In this document: one piece after another, positions 7,764-15,122 of the stretch | Layout of the letters: the number at the start of each line of letters is the position of its first letter | How positions within the stretch are numbered: position 1 is the stretch's first letter | DNA from: Bacillota bacterium | GTDB taxonomy: Bacteria > Bacillota > Clostridia > Acetivibrionales > DSM-1351 | Assembly (NCBI GenBank): GCA_023416275.1 | Contig: JAEZIB010000139.1 | Span: forward strand, 1 to 20,721 | Length of the DNA stretch: 20,721 nucleotides | Direction: 5' to 3' | Translations under genes and position numbers: made by a program | The notes under the pieces: generated by a model | The model's database searches: none | What the model was told of the DNA's origin: nothing | Seen by the model: the letters and a program-made list of their open reading frames with translations, nothing else

Positions 7764-8837
7764 ATGTTATTCTTGAATAAAACTCAAGAAACCGACAATA
7801 TAACAGTTATTCAGAAGAAGCTTAGTCGTAAAGAATCTTTGACTGATACAGCTTTCTTACTGACAATTACTATTTCGCTGTTTATTGCAATTTATGTACT
7901 CTCCATTGCCTTTCTTGGAGATAAAGGTTTCAACAAGGTTCAGATGTTCTTTAACCTTTTTAATGAAAATGCAGCCCTTATAGTAATTGCTTGTGGGCTT
8001 TCAGTTGTTATGATAACAGGCAGTATTGATATTTCTGTAGGAGGTTCCACGGCACTTATTTGCACAGCTTGTATAGTTTGCCTTAATAACTATGGCTTTA
8101 ACTTCTATACATCACTAATCTTGGCCTTGGCGATAGGTCTTATTTTCGGTGCAGTTCAAGGGTTCCTTATTGCGTATCTTGATATGCAGCCCTTTATTGT
8201 TACGCTGGCAGGAATGTTCTTAGGCAGAGGCTTAGTCGCACTAATAGAAGTCAATCAGATACAAGTTAAAAATGCTGATTTTGAGAAGTTATCAGGTGCA
8301 AGAATACAGATTCCTTTTATAGGCGATTACAATAGAAAAGGTGACTTTATTCAATCAAAATTGGAATATGGAGTTATCATAGCCCTTATTATAGTCTGTA
8401 TGATGTACTGGCTCCTCAAAAAGACAAAACTTGGGCGCAGCTTTTATGCTGTAGGTGGAAATCCACAAAGCGCCCTGATGCTTGGTATAAATGTCAAGAG
8501 AACTAGGTTTAATGCACATTTGCTTTGTGGCTTGCTTGCAGGTATAGGCGGCTTCTTATACCTTTTCCATACACGATCAGGCTCAGTTCAGCAGGCAACC
8601 GGCCTTGAAATGGACGCTATTGCTGCTTCTATTATTGGTGGAACACTGCTTACCGGCGGTGTGGGTAATATCTTCGGTACTTTATTCGGTGTATTAACAA
8701 GCGGAATTGTATTACTGGTCGTTACCGCAATAGGCAGCCAGGATCCATGGTGGCCGCAAATTACACGTGCGGCGATGCTCTGCTTCTTTATTGTTTTACA
8801 GAGTGTAATTTGCTCAAGGAAGAAGAAACAAGACTAA
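7764..8837 (+). CDS. yjfF: Sugar ABC importer permease, YjfF-like
   Basis: This is a second CUT2 permease of 357 aa with VMITGSIDISVGG, DMQPFIVTLAGMFLGRG, AVGGNPQSALMLGI and ASIIGGTLLTGGVGN, all close to E. coli YjfF. ATG 7764 is preferred over an in-frame GTG at 7755 because AAAGGAG at 7747-7753 lies 10 nt before the ATG but only 1 nt before the GTG. The gene begins one base after the stop of the first permease. With it, the binding protein, ATPase and two-permease set is complete. No sugar-catabolic gene follows, so breakdown of the imported sugar must be encoded elsewhere. Confidence 0.93.
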   Translation: MLFLNKTQETDNITVIQKKLSRKESLTDTAFLLTITISLFIAIYVLSIAFLGDKGFNKVQMFFNLFNENAALIVIACGLSVVMITGSIDISVGGSTALICTACIVCLNNYGFNFYTSLILALAIGLIFGAVQGFLIAYLDMQPFIVTLAGMFLGRGLVALIEVNQIQVKNADFEKLSGARIQIPFIGDYNRKGDFIQSKLEYGVIIALIIVCMMYWLLKKTKLGRSFYAVGGNPQSALMLGINVKRTRFNAHLLCGLLAGIGGFLYLFHTRSGSVQQATGLEMDAIAASIIGGTLLTGGVGNIFGTLFGVLTSGIVLLVVTAIGSQDPWWPQITRAAMLCFFIVLQSVICSRKKKQD

Positions 8838-8856
8838 AAAATAGTGCTTAACAACA

Positions 8857-8883
8857 GGGTGTTGCAGGTATTTCTGCACACCC
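8857..8883 (+). terminator. Hairpin after the importer operon, possible terminator without U-run
   Basis: Stem gggtg(t)tgcag with ctgcacaccc has 10 bp, one bulged t and a 6-nt loop, starting 20 bp after the last permease gene. The bases after it (accctaaattt) lack a T-run, so it is either a poor terminator or an mRNA 3'-end stabiliser. Confidence 0.45.
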
Positions 8884-8921
8884 ACCCTAAATTTGATTAT
8901 TGGAATCCCCTTTTCAATAAA

Positions 8922-9011
8922 GGAATATAGGAATTTATTTGTCCGGTATTTTATGGTGCACACATTCACCTATGATATCAACTGTTTAAAACAAATAAAT
9001 TCCTATATTCC
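8922..9011. repeat. Perfect 21-bp inverted repeat with 48-nt spacer
   Basis: Arms at 8922-8942 and 8991-9011 are exact reverse complements over 21 bp; the left arm begins ggaataggaa-like as ggaatataggaat. The 48-nt spacer holds a small ggtg/cacc hairpin (8955-8958, 8967-8970). It lies between the importer operon and the tRNA gene, with no ORF inside. It could be a miniature mobile element, a paired protein-binding site or a long transcript-end hairpin. Confidence 0.7.
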
Positions 9012-9055
9012 GAAAAATTATTTGCTCGTGTAAGCTGTTTCTTTTCTAGAAATGC

Positions 9056-9084
9056 TTGCTTTTTTATAAAAAATGTATTATTAT
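9056..9084 (+). promoter_or_regulatory. Probable promoter of tRNA-Arg
   Basis: TTGCTT (9056-9061) and TATTAT (9079-9084) are spaced 17 bp apart and end 35 bp before the mature tRNA. The precursor leader would contain a small hairpin, tcgtaa (9095-9100) with ttacga (9104-9109). Confidence 0.45.
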
Positions 9085-9119
9085 ATTATTTGCGTCGTAA
9101 CAATTACGATGTGTTATAT

Positions 9120-9196
9120 GCGCCCGTAGCTCAATTGGATAGAGCGTCTGGCTACGGACCAGAAGGTTGTGGATTCGATCTCTGCCGGGCGCGCCA
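9120..9196 (+). tRNA. tRNA-Arg (anticodon ACG), CCA encoded
   Basis: Acceptor gcgcccg (9120-9126) pairs with cgggcgc (9186-9192), followed by discriminator g and encoded CCA. The D arm is gctcaattggatagagc. The anticodon stem tctgg/ccaga encloses loop ctACGga, giving anticodon ACG for CGU-type arginine codons. The T loop is ttcgatc, on a weak stem with two G-U pairs. At 77 nt it is a complete, apparently functional gene. tRNA-Arg genes are frequent integration sites, and an accessory-looking cassette lies just downstream. Confidence 0.97.
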
Positions 9197-9237
9197 AACA
9201 AAACCGCTAATCATCAAGGTTAGCGGTTTTGTTATAT
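9197..9237 (+). terminator. Intrinsic terminator of tRNA-Arg
   Basis: A 14-bp perfect stem (9197-9210 with 9220-9233) has a 9-nt loop. The core is ccgctaa/ttagcgg, and the right arm runs into ttttgttatat. It starts at the base right after the CCA. Confidence 0.9.
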
Positions 9238-9797
9238 TCTGACATTGGTTATTATATCAGCTAATATACTTCTATAGATATGAAAGCTTAATCATAGAAT
9301 ACGAACTCTACTTAACTACTCCTCTCATTTATCTAAAAGGATTTATGAAATATGCCATTCAATTTATGGATTTTTATAATAAATATAGTATTTATTAAAT
9401 TACCAATTATTTCGATAGTCTGAATGTGCATCTCTTGAGCTTGATAACTAAAAAATCATATAATTACAAATTGTGAATATGAAAAAAGGAGCTAAGTTTA
9501 TGGGGTATATTTTTATCATATGATTTAAAATCCAATACGGCATTATTAGTCATTTATTATACATAAAACTTCTACTTATATCCAATTACAAAACCAAATA
9601 AATACGTATCTATCTGGTAAAGTTCTGAAAATTATAAACGGTGATATACTACTTATACTCTCTAATTTTTCCATTATTTTAATAAAAATAGAGGATAATT
9701 GTATTTTATAGAGAATAATGTATCTATGATAATAGTAAAAAGAAAACAATGAGAAAAGTCAATATTAACTTTCCACTTAACAAAAGGATGTGTACAT
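9238..9797. other. AT-rich intergenic region upstream of the HD-domain gene
   Basis: No credible gene was found in 560 bp. It contains a 9-bp inverted repeat (aaatcatat 9453-9461, atatgattt 9518-9526) that brackets a 7-codon micro-ORF (9500-9523) preceded by AAAGGAG. The promoter of the HD-domain gene should be here, but no clear -35/-10 pair stands out. No copy of the tRNA 3' end was seen. Confidence 0.6.
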
Positions 9798-11573
9798 ATG
9801 GCAAATGAGAAATGTATCAGAGATCCAATTCATAATTACATATACTTAACAGATGTTGAATTTAAACTTATTAAACATCCTTTATTTCAGAGATTAAGAT
9901 TTATAACTCAAAACGGGGCAGCATATTATACATATCCATCAAATAGAAACTGTCGTTTTTTGCATTCTCTTGGATGCATGAAATTAGGTGGGGATATTTT
10001 CTTAAATTCTACAGAGAATTTATTTGATATGGATGTAAAGGAATACTTGAAGCAAGCTTATAAAATGCTAGAGAATATAGCAAACAATAATTTGACAACC
10101 CCAATATGTAACATTACTAAAGAATTTATTTTAACAAAAGACAAAACATTTAATAAATATGGGTTATCTTTGTGGGTAAATGAATCATCTATACAGAATG
10201 AAATGAAAAATGAAGTATTTCAAATGCAATTCGCACGAGCAGTTTTGTTTCAAAGTGTAAGGCTTGCATGTATACTCCACGACATAGGCCATTTTCCATT
10301 TAGCCATGCTGTGGAAAGAGCCTTTAGTCAATATTTAGATTATCTTAACCCAAAAGAAAAGGAATTAAATGATATATACATAAAGTACAATTCGAAAGTT
10401 GAGTATGTTGAAAAGCAAATCCATGAAAGAATTGGATTAGGAATATTGCAAGAAATTATTCCATCAAGTGAGAAAGATTTTCATAAGCTATGCAGGCATT
10501 TAGCGAGAATAATTCTTATTGGATCGCATTCAAAATATAATAATATAGTGCATCCTTTATATACTATTATATCAAGTGAGTTGGATTCTGATAGACTTGA
10601 CTATTCATTGAGAGATCCACGTTCGTCTGGTCTTGAACTAGGGGCATTTGATATTGAGAGACTATTAAGCAACTTTACAATATTAAAAGAAGGTGAGAAA
10701 TTTGAAATATTACCAAAAGCAAATGCTCTTTCTTCTATCGAAAGTTTCTATCATCAGCGTTTCCTTACATATAAGTATTTAATATATCATCACAGTAAAG
10801 CACGTATGGACGAAATTGTAAAAGAAATTACTGTTTTATTAGTCGAAATTTATAATAGCGGAGATATAAGTTACGGTTCAATTAAAAAGGTATTAAAAGA
10901 TTATAATTTTAGCTTCCTTTGGGAAAAATGTGATGTAGGAGAGTACTATTATTGTAATGAAAATTGGTACTTTACTATTCTACAGGGAATATATATAATT
11001 ATACAAAGTATTAATAAACTCGATGATAAAACAACAAAACTTAAGGTTTTAATTGAGACTTTTATTTTCAGAAAAACTGAAAACATATACTCTTTCTTTA
11101 AAAGATATGATACATATTTTAACTTTATGGAAAGAATGTATGTAAAGATAAATCAATTGAAGAATATAGAATTTAATGATTTTGAAAAGAAAATGAGAGG
11201 CGTTATTAGTGATTCAATTAATAATAATGCTTTGAAAGATTTAAATAATGAATTTTATAAACAGAATAAAGTTATTTGTTTGATTACTAAAACTGATCCG
11301 AAAGTAATAAAGTTTTTAAAAAACCAAAAACAACCGCCTACATCAGAGTTGAATGTTGTTCAACAAGAAAAATCTGGTGAAAAGAAAAAAGTTCCGATAA
11401 CTGTATTTTCACCTTACTTACAAAGTATGGGCTATGCATCAGAAAAGGAGCAATTCTTTAATGTATTTATTATTAAAGAGGACATTAAAGCCGATATAGA
11501 AAAAGGATTGTTAGAAGAGATTAAGGAAGAATTTATAAACTTTTTCGTTTTAAAATATAAGGAGGTTTTATAA
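9798..11573 (+). CDS. SAMHD1-like HD-domain phosphohydrolase (predicted dNTPase, COG1078 type)
   Basis: This 591-aa soluble protein begins DPIHNYIYL...HPLFQRLRFITQ, the hallmark N-terminus of COG1078/SAMHD1 enzymes. The catalytic set appears intact: R53 and H56 (CRFLHSLG), H161-D162 (CILHDIGHFPFSH) with H165 and H170, H209, and D265-R266-L-D-Y269...R-D273. These line up with SAMHD1 R164, H167, H206, D207, H210, H215, H233, D311, K312, Y315 and D319. The family hydrolyses dNTPs to deoxynucleosides and triphosphate, so that is the predicted reaction. Unusual are ~90 extra residues between H56 and H161 and a long Lys/Asn-rich C-terminal half without recognised domain. ATG 9798 has AAAAGGA 9 nt upstream. 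The gene is isolated with a small partner gene beside a tRNA and is more AT-rich than its neighbours, suggesting transfer. The biological role is unknown. Confidence 0.88.
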   Translation: MANEKCIRDPIHNYIYLTDVEFKLIKHPLFQRLRFITQNGAAYYTYPSNRNCRFLHSLGCMKLGGDIFLNSTENLFDMDVKEYLKQAYKMLENIANNNLTTPICNITKEFILTKDKTFNKYGLSLWVNESSIQNEMKNEVFQMQFARAVLFQSVRLACILHDIGHFPFSHAVERAFSQYLDYLNPKEKELNDIYIKYNSKVEYVEKQIHERIGLGILQEIIPSSEKDFHKLCRHLARIILIGSHSKYNNIVHPLYTIISSELDSDRLDYSLRDPRSSGLELGAFDIERLLSNFTILKEGEKFEILPKANALSSIESFYHQRFLTYKYLIYHHSKARMDEIVKEITVLLVEIYNSGDISYGSIKKVLKDYNFSFLWEKCDVGEYYYCNENWYFTILQGIYIIIQSINKLDDKTTKLKVLIETFIFRKTENIYSFFKRYDTYFNFMERMYVKINQLKNIEFNDFEKKMRGVISDSINNNALKDLNNEFYKQNKVICLITKTDPKVIKFLKNQKQPPTSELNVVQQEKSGEKKKVPITVFSPYLQSMGYASEKEQFFNVFIIKEDIKADIEKGLLEEIKEEFINFFVLKYKEVL

Positions 11574-11574
11574 T

Positions 11575-11823
11575 ATGTGTGTAACAATGCTAGAAGAAAA
11601 AACTTGCGGTGTGTTTGATATTATTGATTCATCAAATGGGATAACAATTGAGGAATTGATTGATAATTTAAACAGTAAATATTCTCGTACTTTTTTCTTT
11701 AATGCTCATGTGAGTCTTGATGACTTAATCGAGACAAATGTTCTTATTGGAAGGTTAAAGATTGATAATGACTGCATTTTTATAACTGAAAGAGGAAAGC
11801 AGTATTTAAGTGCACTTAAGTAA
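11575..11823 (+). CDS. Small protein, probable winged-helix, partner of the HD-domain protein
   Basis: This 82-aa protein starts 1 nt after the HD gene's stop, with AAGGAGG (11559-11565) 9 nt upstream, so the two are clearly one transcription unit. The pattern suggests a winged helix: helix VFDIIDS, helix ITIEELIDNL, recognition-like helix HVSLDDLIETNVLI, and a beta wing CIFITERGKQYLSAL. The I-T-E-R-G-K-x-Y-L ending is typical of MarR/PadR-like and related wHTH domains. It has no signal peptide or membrane segment. It may repress its own operon, modulate the HD enzyme, or act as an antitoxin-like partner; none of these is shown by sequence. I do not recognise it as a named family. Confidence 0.8.
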   Translation: MCVTMLEEKTCGVFDIIDSSNGITIEELIDNLNSKYSRTFFFNAHVSLDDLIETNVLIGRLKIDNDCIFITERGKQYLSALK

Positions 11824-11848
11824 TAATAATTATCTAATAGAAATGCTG

Positions 11849-11884
11849 AAAGGGGCTCTATATTTAATATTAGGCCCTTTTATC
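11849..11884 (+). terminator. Probable terminator of the HD/winged-helix pair
   Basis: Stem aaaggg (11849-11854) with cccttt (11875-11880) can extend inward past one mismatch. The right arm runs into ttttat. It lies 26 bp after the small gene. The stem is short, so termination may be partial. Confidence 0.6.
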
Positions 11885-12860
11885 ATGTTCAACTAACTGT
11901 TTTGTACCAAATATTTGGATAATGTTGTTTGTATTTTTATGCTAATTATAGGCTTATATTTATAAATAAAAATATTGTATAGCATTTTTGCCAGTATTTT
12001 TATATCTATATTTCAAAATTTACAATTAAGTCTCTATCAATTTCATAAATTCGTATATTAATTATTAAACACACTCTTCCCTTCAAGTATTTTTGTAATA
12101 TTTTACAATTAAATTTATCAAATATATTTGCTATACAGAAGCATAAAAGCTCTGCTTTCTAGCTAGAATCATAATTGTGCACTATTAGACTAATATATTT
12201 CTGATGAAAAATAATAATAAATTTTGGCTATACATATAACATATAAAAAAATATATCATTGAGTTATTCGATTTATTATTGTATAATACGATATTATGTT
12301 TGTTTATTCGACATTTGACAACATTACTCTCTTTTAAGTGATGATGCTTTAATATAAATCAATTACTATCAGCAACCGCTGATAATATTGGTTTGCAGCT
12401 TAAAATTTCTGAGAAGCCATAAAGGCAATTTCAAACCCTACTCTACAAAGACAAGCTTTAAAGCTAATTCACCTAAAAGGACGAACTCTTTGAATGTTAA
12501 TTGATTTAATAAATTTGGGACTAATTATTTCCATGTCAGTCATATTGTTTTTTGCGTGTTATTTGTACAAAATAACAATGTTTAATTTGTGCTCTTTTTG
12601 CTTTGTAAACTTAATTTGTAATTAAAGTCCATCTACAGCTTAAGTACTCAAAAATGGCAAATTAACTTTGTACTTACATGGTATCCTTTAAGCATTTTGA
12701 GCTTTTACCCATAAGCTATTTTAACTCCAGTGTTTGCTAAATTTATATAGCAAATTAGATAACAAGACAAATATATATTTTTACAATGACCTTTAAGTTT
12801 TAAAAATATATGTAATGCTATTAAGAAGCAAATTTAACATTTATATATAAAATATTTTAG
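11885..12860. other. Long AT-rich noncoding region upstream of oppB
   Basis: Nearly 1 kb without a credible gene on either strand; no pseudogene similarity was recognised. Local structures are tatcagc/gctgata with a 4-nt loop (12367-12384), gttattt/aaataac (12558-12576), taagtac/gtactta (12641-12676) and tttgcta/tagcaaa (12733-12754). The opp promoter and leader must lie in it, but no unambiguous promoter hexamers or known riboswitch were identified. Confidence 0.6.
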
Positions 12861-12878
12861 ACCGTGTCAAGACATGGT
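12861..12878 (+). promoter_or_regulatory. Hairpin abutting the oppB ribosome binding site
   Basis: accgtgt with acatggt forms a 7-bp stem (one G-U) and a 4-nt loop, ending 2 nt before GGAGG (12881-12885). Its position could influence ribosome access to oppB. Confidence 0.4.
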
Positions 12879-12894
12879 TAGGAGGTTTAAATAA

Positions 12895-13818
12895 ATGAAA
12901 AGATATATTATAAAACGGTTACTTACATCAATGTTAACACTATGGATTATGTTTACACTTACTTTCTTCCTTATGCACTTTATACCTGGTAGTCCCTTCA
13001 TTGGTGATAAAAAGATGACACCTGAAATTCTTGCTAATTTAGAAGCAAAACATGGGTTGGATAAACCTCTTGTTGTTCAATACGGTATATATCTAAAAAA
13101 TGCATTGCTTGGAGATTTAGGACAATCTATAACACTTGTGGGTCAAGATGTTAATACTATTATTGCTCGAAAGTTTCCATACTCAGTTAGGTTAGGACTT
13201 TTTTCAGGTGTAATAGCAATAGTAATGGGCACTTTTTTAGGAGTTATGAGTGCTCTTAAGAAAAATACTAGCTTGGATAGGCTAATTATGCTTGTTGTAA
13301 CAATAGGTATTGCTGTTCCTAGCTTTGTTGTAGCCACAGTAGGTATGATAATATTTGGTGTTCAACTAAAATGGCTGCCAACCATTAGTTATTTGGATTC
13401 ATTCACAAGCTATATTCTTCCGGGCTTTGCTCTCTCCTTCTTTCCACTAAGTTATATAACAAGGATAATGCGTTCATCTATGCTTGATGTTATAAATCAA
13501 GATTATATCAGAACGGCTAGAGCAAAAGGTCTATCAGAAAGAATTGTAATTTTTAAACATGGTCTGAGAAATGGAATCCTCCCGGTCGTAACCTATGTAG
13601 GACCGATGTTAGCTGGTATTTTGACTGGCTCTTTCGTTATCGAGTCTGTTTTCTCAATTCCAGGCTTAGGAAGCTCATTTGTTACTAGTATTACAGCCAG
13701 AGATTACCCAACAGTAATGGGCGTAACTATATTTTTTGGTGCATTCTTAATTCTGATGAATTTCATAGTAGATATACTTTATAGATTTGTTGATCCAAGA
13801 ATCAAAATAATTAATTAA
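12895..13818 (+). CDS. oppB: Oligopeptide ABC transporter permease OppB/DppB
   Basis: This 307-aa inner-membrane permease has the classic start MKRYIIKRLLTSMLTLWIMF, P-G-S-P-F after the first membrane segment, and the GLDKPLVVQYGIYLKN region. The EAA loop that contacts the ATPases is QDYIRTARAKGLSERIVIFKHGLRN in content, at ~202-226. ATG 12895 has GGAGG 9 nt upstream. It pairs with OppC to form the peptide channel. Opp, Dpp and nickel permeases are hard to separate from sequence alone, but the accompanying binding protein supports peptides. It heads the operon behind ~1 kb of noncoding DNA. Confidence 0.93.
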   Translation: MKRYIIKRLLTSMLTLWIMFTLTFFLMHFIPGSPFIGDKKMTPEILANLEAKHGLDKPLVVQYGIYLKNALLGDLGQSITLVGQDVNTIIARKFPYSVRLGLFSGVIAIVMGTFLGVMSALKKNTSLDRLIMLVVTIGIAVPSFVVATVGMIIFGVQLKWLPTISYLDSFTSYILPGFALSFFPLSYITRIMRSSMLDVINQDYIRTARAKGLSERIVIFKHGLRNGILPVVTYVGPMLAGILTGSFVIESVFSIPGLGSSFVTSITARDYPTVMGVTIFFGAFLILMNFIVDILYRFVDPRIKIIN

Positions 13819-13833
13819 GGTGGGTGAAAAAAA

Positions 13834-14829
13834 ATGGTAGATACAAACACTTCTAATGCTATAGAAAAAGAGTTATTTTTTCCTGCCACAGATGAGGAAA
13901 AAGCTACAATTGAAATAATGCGCCCATCAATTAGTTATTGGAGAGACGCATGGAATAGGTTAAAAGCAAACAAAGTCGCTATGGGCGGACTAGTTGTTAT
14001 CATATTAATTTTTCTTGCTGCAATCTTAGGCCCAATTCTATCCCCTTATTCATATGACCAAATAAATAAGGGTAGCGAAAATCTAGCACCAAATGCGCAA
14101 TTTATTTTTGGAACTGATAGCCTAGGAAGAGACTTGTTTACCAGGACAATGATAGGAGCCAGAATTTCCCTCTCTGTTGGTCTTGTAGCTGCAGCTATGA
14201 TATCTGTTATAGGTATAATTTATGGTGCTGTGTCAGGTTTTTTTGGAGGTTGGGTTGACACTGTTATGATGAGAATTGTAGACGTAATATATTCAATACC
14301 AACAATTCTTATTGTTATACTATTGCAAGTAGTATTAAAAGCTCCTATTGAAAAATTTGTTAGTTCCGGCAACGCACCCTCCTTTGTGAGTGGTTTAGGC
14401 GTTGGCTTAATTAGTATATTTGTAGTCTTGGCCCTTTTATACTGGGTTGATATGGCTAGAATTGTAAGAGGTCAGGTCTTAACTATTAAAGAGCAAGAAT
14501 ATGTAATGGCAGCAAGAGTTCTAGGAGCTAATAATAAATCTATTATATTTAAGCATCTTATACCTAACTGTATAGGACAAATCATCGTTATTGCCACTCT
14601 AAAAATACCAGAGGCTATCTTTGCAGAATCATTTTTAAGCTTTATCGGGCTTGGCGTATCATCCCCGATGGCATCCCTTGGTTCTTTGTCACAGACTGCT
14701 CTTAAAGGAATTTATTCATATCCTTATATGCTTATTTTTCCAGCAGTAACAATAAGTTTGATTATTCTGTCCTTTAATCTTTTTGGTGATGGGCTTAGAG
14801 ATGCTTTAGATCCTCGAATGAAAAAGTAA
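13834..14829 (+). CDS. oppC: Oligopeptide ABC transporter permease OppC/DppC
   Basis: The 331-aa protein has an extended cytoplasmic N-terminus of ~48 residues, as is usual for OppC, followed by the first membrane segment (~50-70) and the family signature GTDSLGRDLFTR (93-104). The EAA loop is near EYVMAARVLGANNKSIIFKHL, and the C-terminus is FGDGLRDALDPRMKK, a typical ending. The ribosome binding site AAGGTGGG overlaps the oppB stop, and ATG 13834 lies 15 bp after oppB. It forms the heterodimeric channel with OppB. After it the operon is interrupted by a 292-bp structured gap before oppD. Confidence 0.94.
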   Translation: MVDTNTSNAIEKELFFPATDEEKATIEIMRPSISYWRDAWNRLKANKVAMGGLVVIILIFLAAILGPILSPYSYDQINKGSENLAPNAQFIFGTDSLGRDLFTRTMIGARISLSVGLVAAAMISVIGIIYGAVSGFFGGWVDTVMMRIVDVIYSIPTILIVILLQVVLKAPIEKFVSSGNAPSFVSGLGVGLISIFVVLALLYWVDMARIVRGQVLTIKEQEYVMAARVLGANNKSIIFKHLIPNCIGQIIVIATLKIPEAIFAESFLSFIGLGVSSPMASLGSLSQTALKGIYSYPYMLIFPAVTISLIILSFNLFGDGLRDALDPRMKK

Positions 14830-14840
14830 ACTAAAAAATT

Positions 14841-14952
14841 GTTTTTGCCAGTGGGGCACAATAGTCAGGCTTGAAGAATATTTAGCACTGCAAAGCAAGG
14901 GTTCTTCATAGCATTTAACAACTTTTGTGCGCTAAGCGGCGTGGGGTTCGCA
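14841..14952 (+). repeat. First copy of a diverged ~110-bp direct duplication in the oppC-oppD gap
   Basis: This segment runs from gtttttgccagtgggg to ctaagcggcgtggggttcgca. It recurs in diverged form, in the same orientation and order of blocks, 171 bp further on. Matching blocks include gtttttg, agtg-ggg, gttct-ca, a-attt, tttt-tgc and ctaagcg-gcgtggg. The 3' halves are most alike. It contains a tgaagaa/ttcttca inverted repeat (14872-14878, 14902-14908) and no ORF. Confidence 0.55.
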
Positions 14953-14997
14953 GCTCAAATCTATAATTTGTACTAACATTGTACATTTTAGAGCAAC

Positions 14998-15017
14998 AAA
15001 AACCACAAGTGGTTTTT
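14998..15017 (+). terminator. Symmetric hairpin inside the opp operon, possible attenuator
   Basis: aaaaaccac (14998-15006) and gtggttttt (15009-15017) form a perfect palindrome separated by two bases (functionally an 8-bp stem with a caag loop). The trailing T-run makes it terminator-like on either strand. Because oppD and oppF follow, it would have to be leaky or regulated. Confidence 0.5.
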
Positions 15018-15122
15018 GAGAGTGTGGGTGGATGCAAACTGTAAAAAATACAGCGATGCTGAGGTTCTCCACAGAGTATTTCCCCTTAATTTTCTGCCCT
15101 AAGCGGGCGTGGGAGGTTTGCA
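15012..15122 (+). repeat. Second copy of the ~110-bp direct duplication, carrying the oppD ribosome binding site
   Basis: This diverged copy of 14841-14952 ends in ctaagcgggcgtgggagg and tttgca, so its last block supplies GGAGG at 15112-15116 and the first base of the oppD start. Compared with copy 1 it has gained the AGG that makes the ribosome binding site. It contains a ctgta/tacag hairpin. It has no coding potential of its own. Confidence 0.55.

Noticed and set aside
9485..9523. 7-codon micro-ORF with a good ribosome binding site (AAAGGAG, ATG 9500)
   Set aside because: Too short to distinguish from chance in AT-rich DNA, and no gene follows closely for it to regulate; the bracketing 9-bp repeat is noted under the intergenic feature.
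12400..12500. Sequence with a passing likeness to a c-di-GMP-I riboswitch (ggcaa, aaagacaagc, cctaa in order)
   Set aside because: The key GGGACGCAAAGCC-type core and the tetraloop/receptor parts are not present, and the spacing does not fit the fold.
9170..12894. Integrated element bounded by att repeats of the tRNA-Arg 3' end
   Set aside because: No second copy of the tRNA 3' end was seen downstream by eye and no integrase gene is present, so only adjacency to the tRNA can be stated.
15018..15035. Possible T-box leader because of a gggtgga string upstream of oppD
   Set aside because: The conserved T-box motif with its accgcg part and a specifier loop are missing.
15032..15121. 30-residue N-terminal extension of OppD
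   Set aside because: No ribosome binding site before ATG 15032; the segment matches the noncoding duplicated repeat, while ATG 15122 has GGAGG at 5 nt and the family N-terminus.
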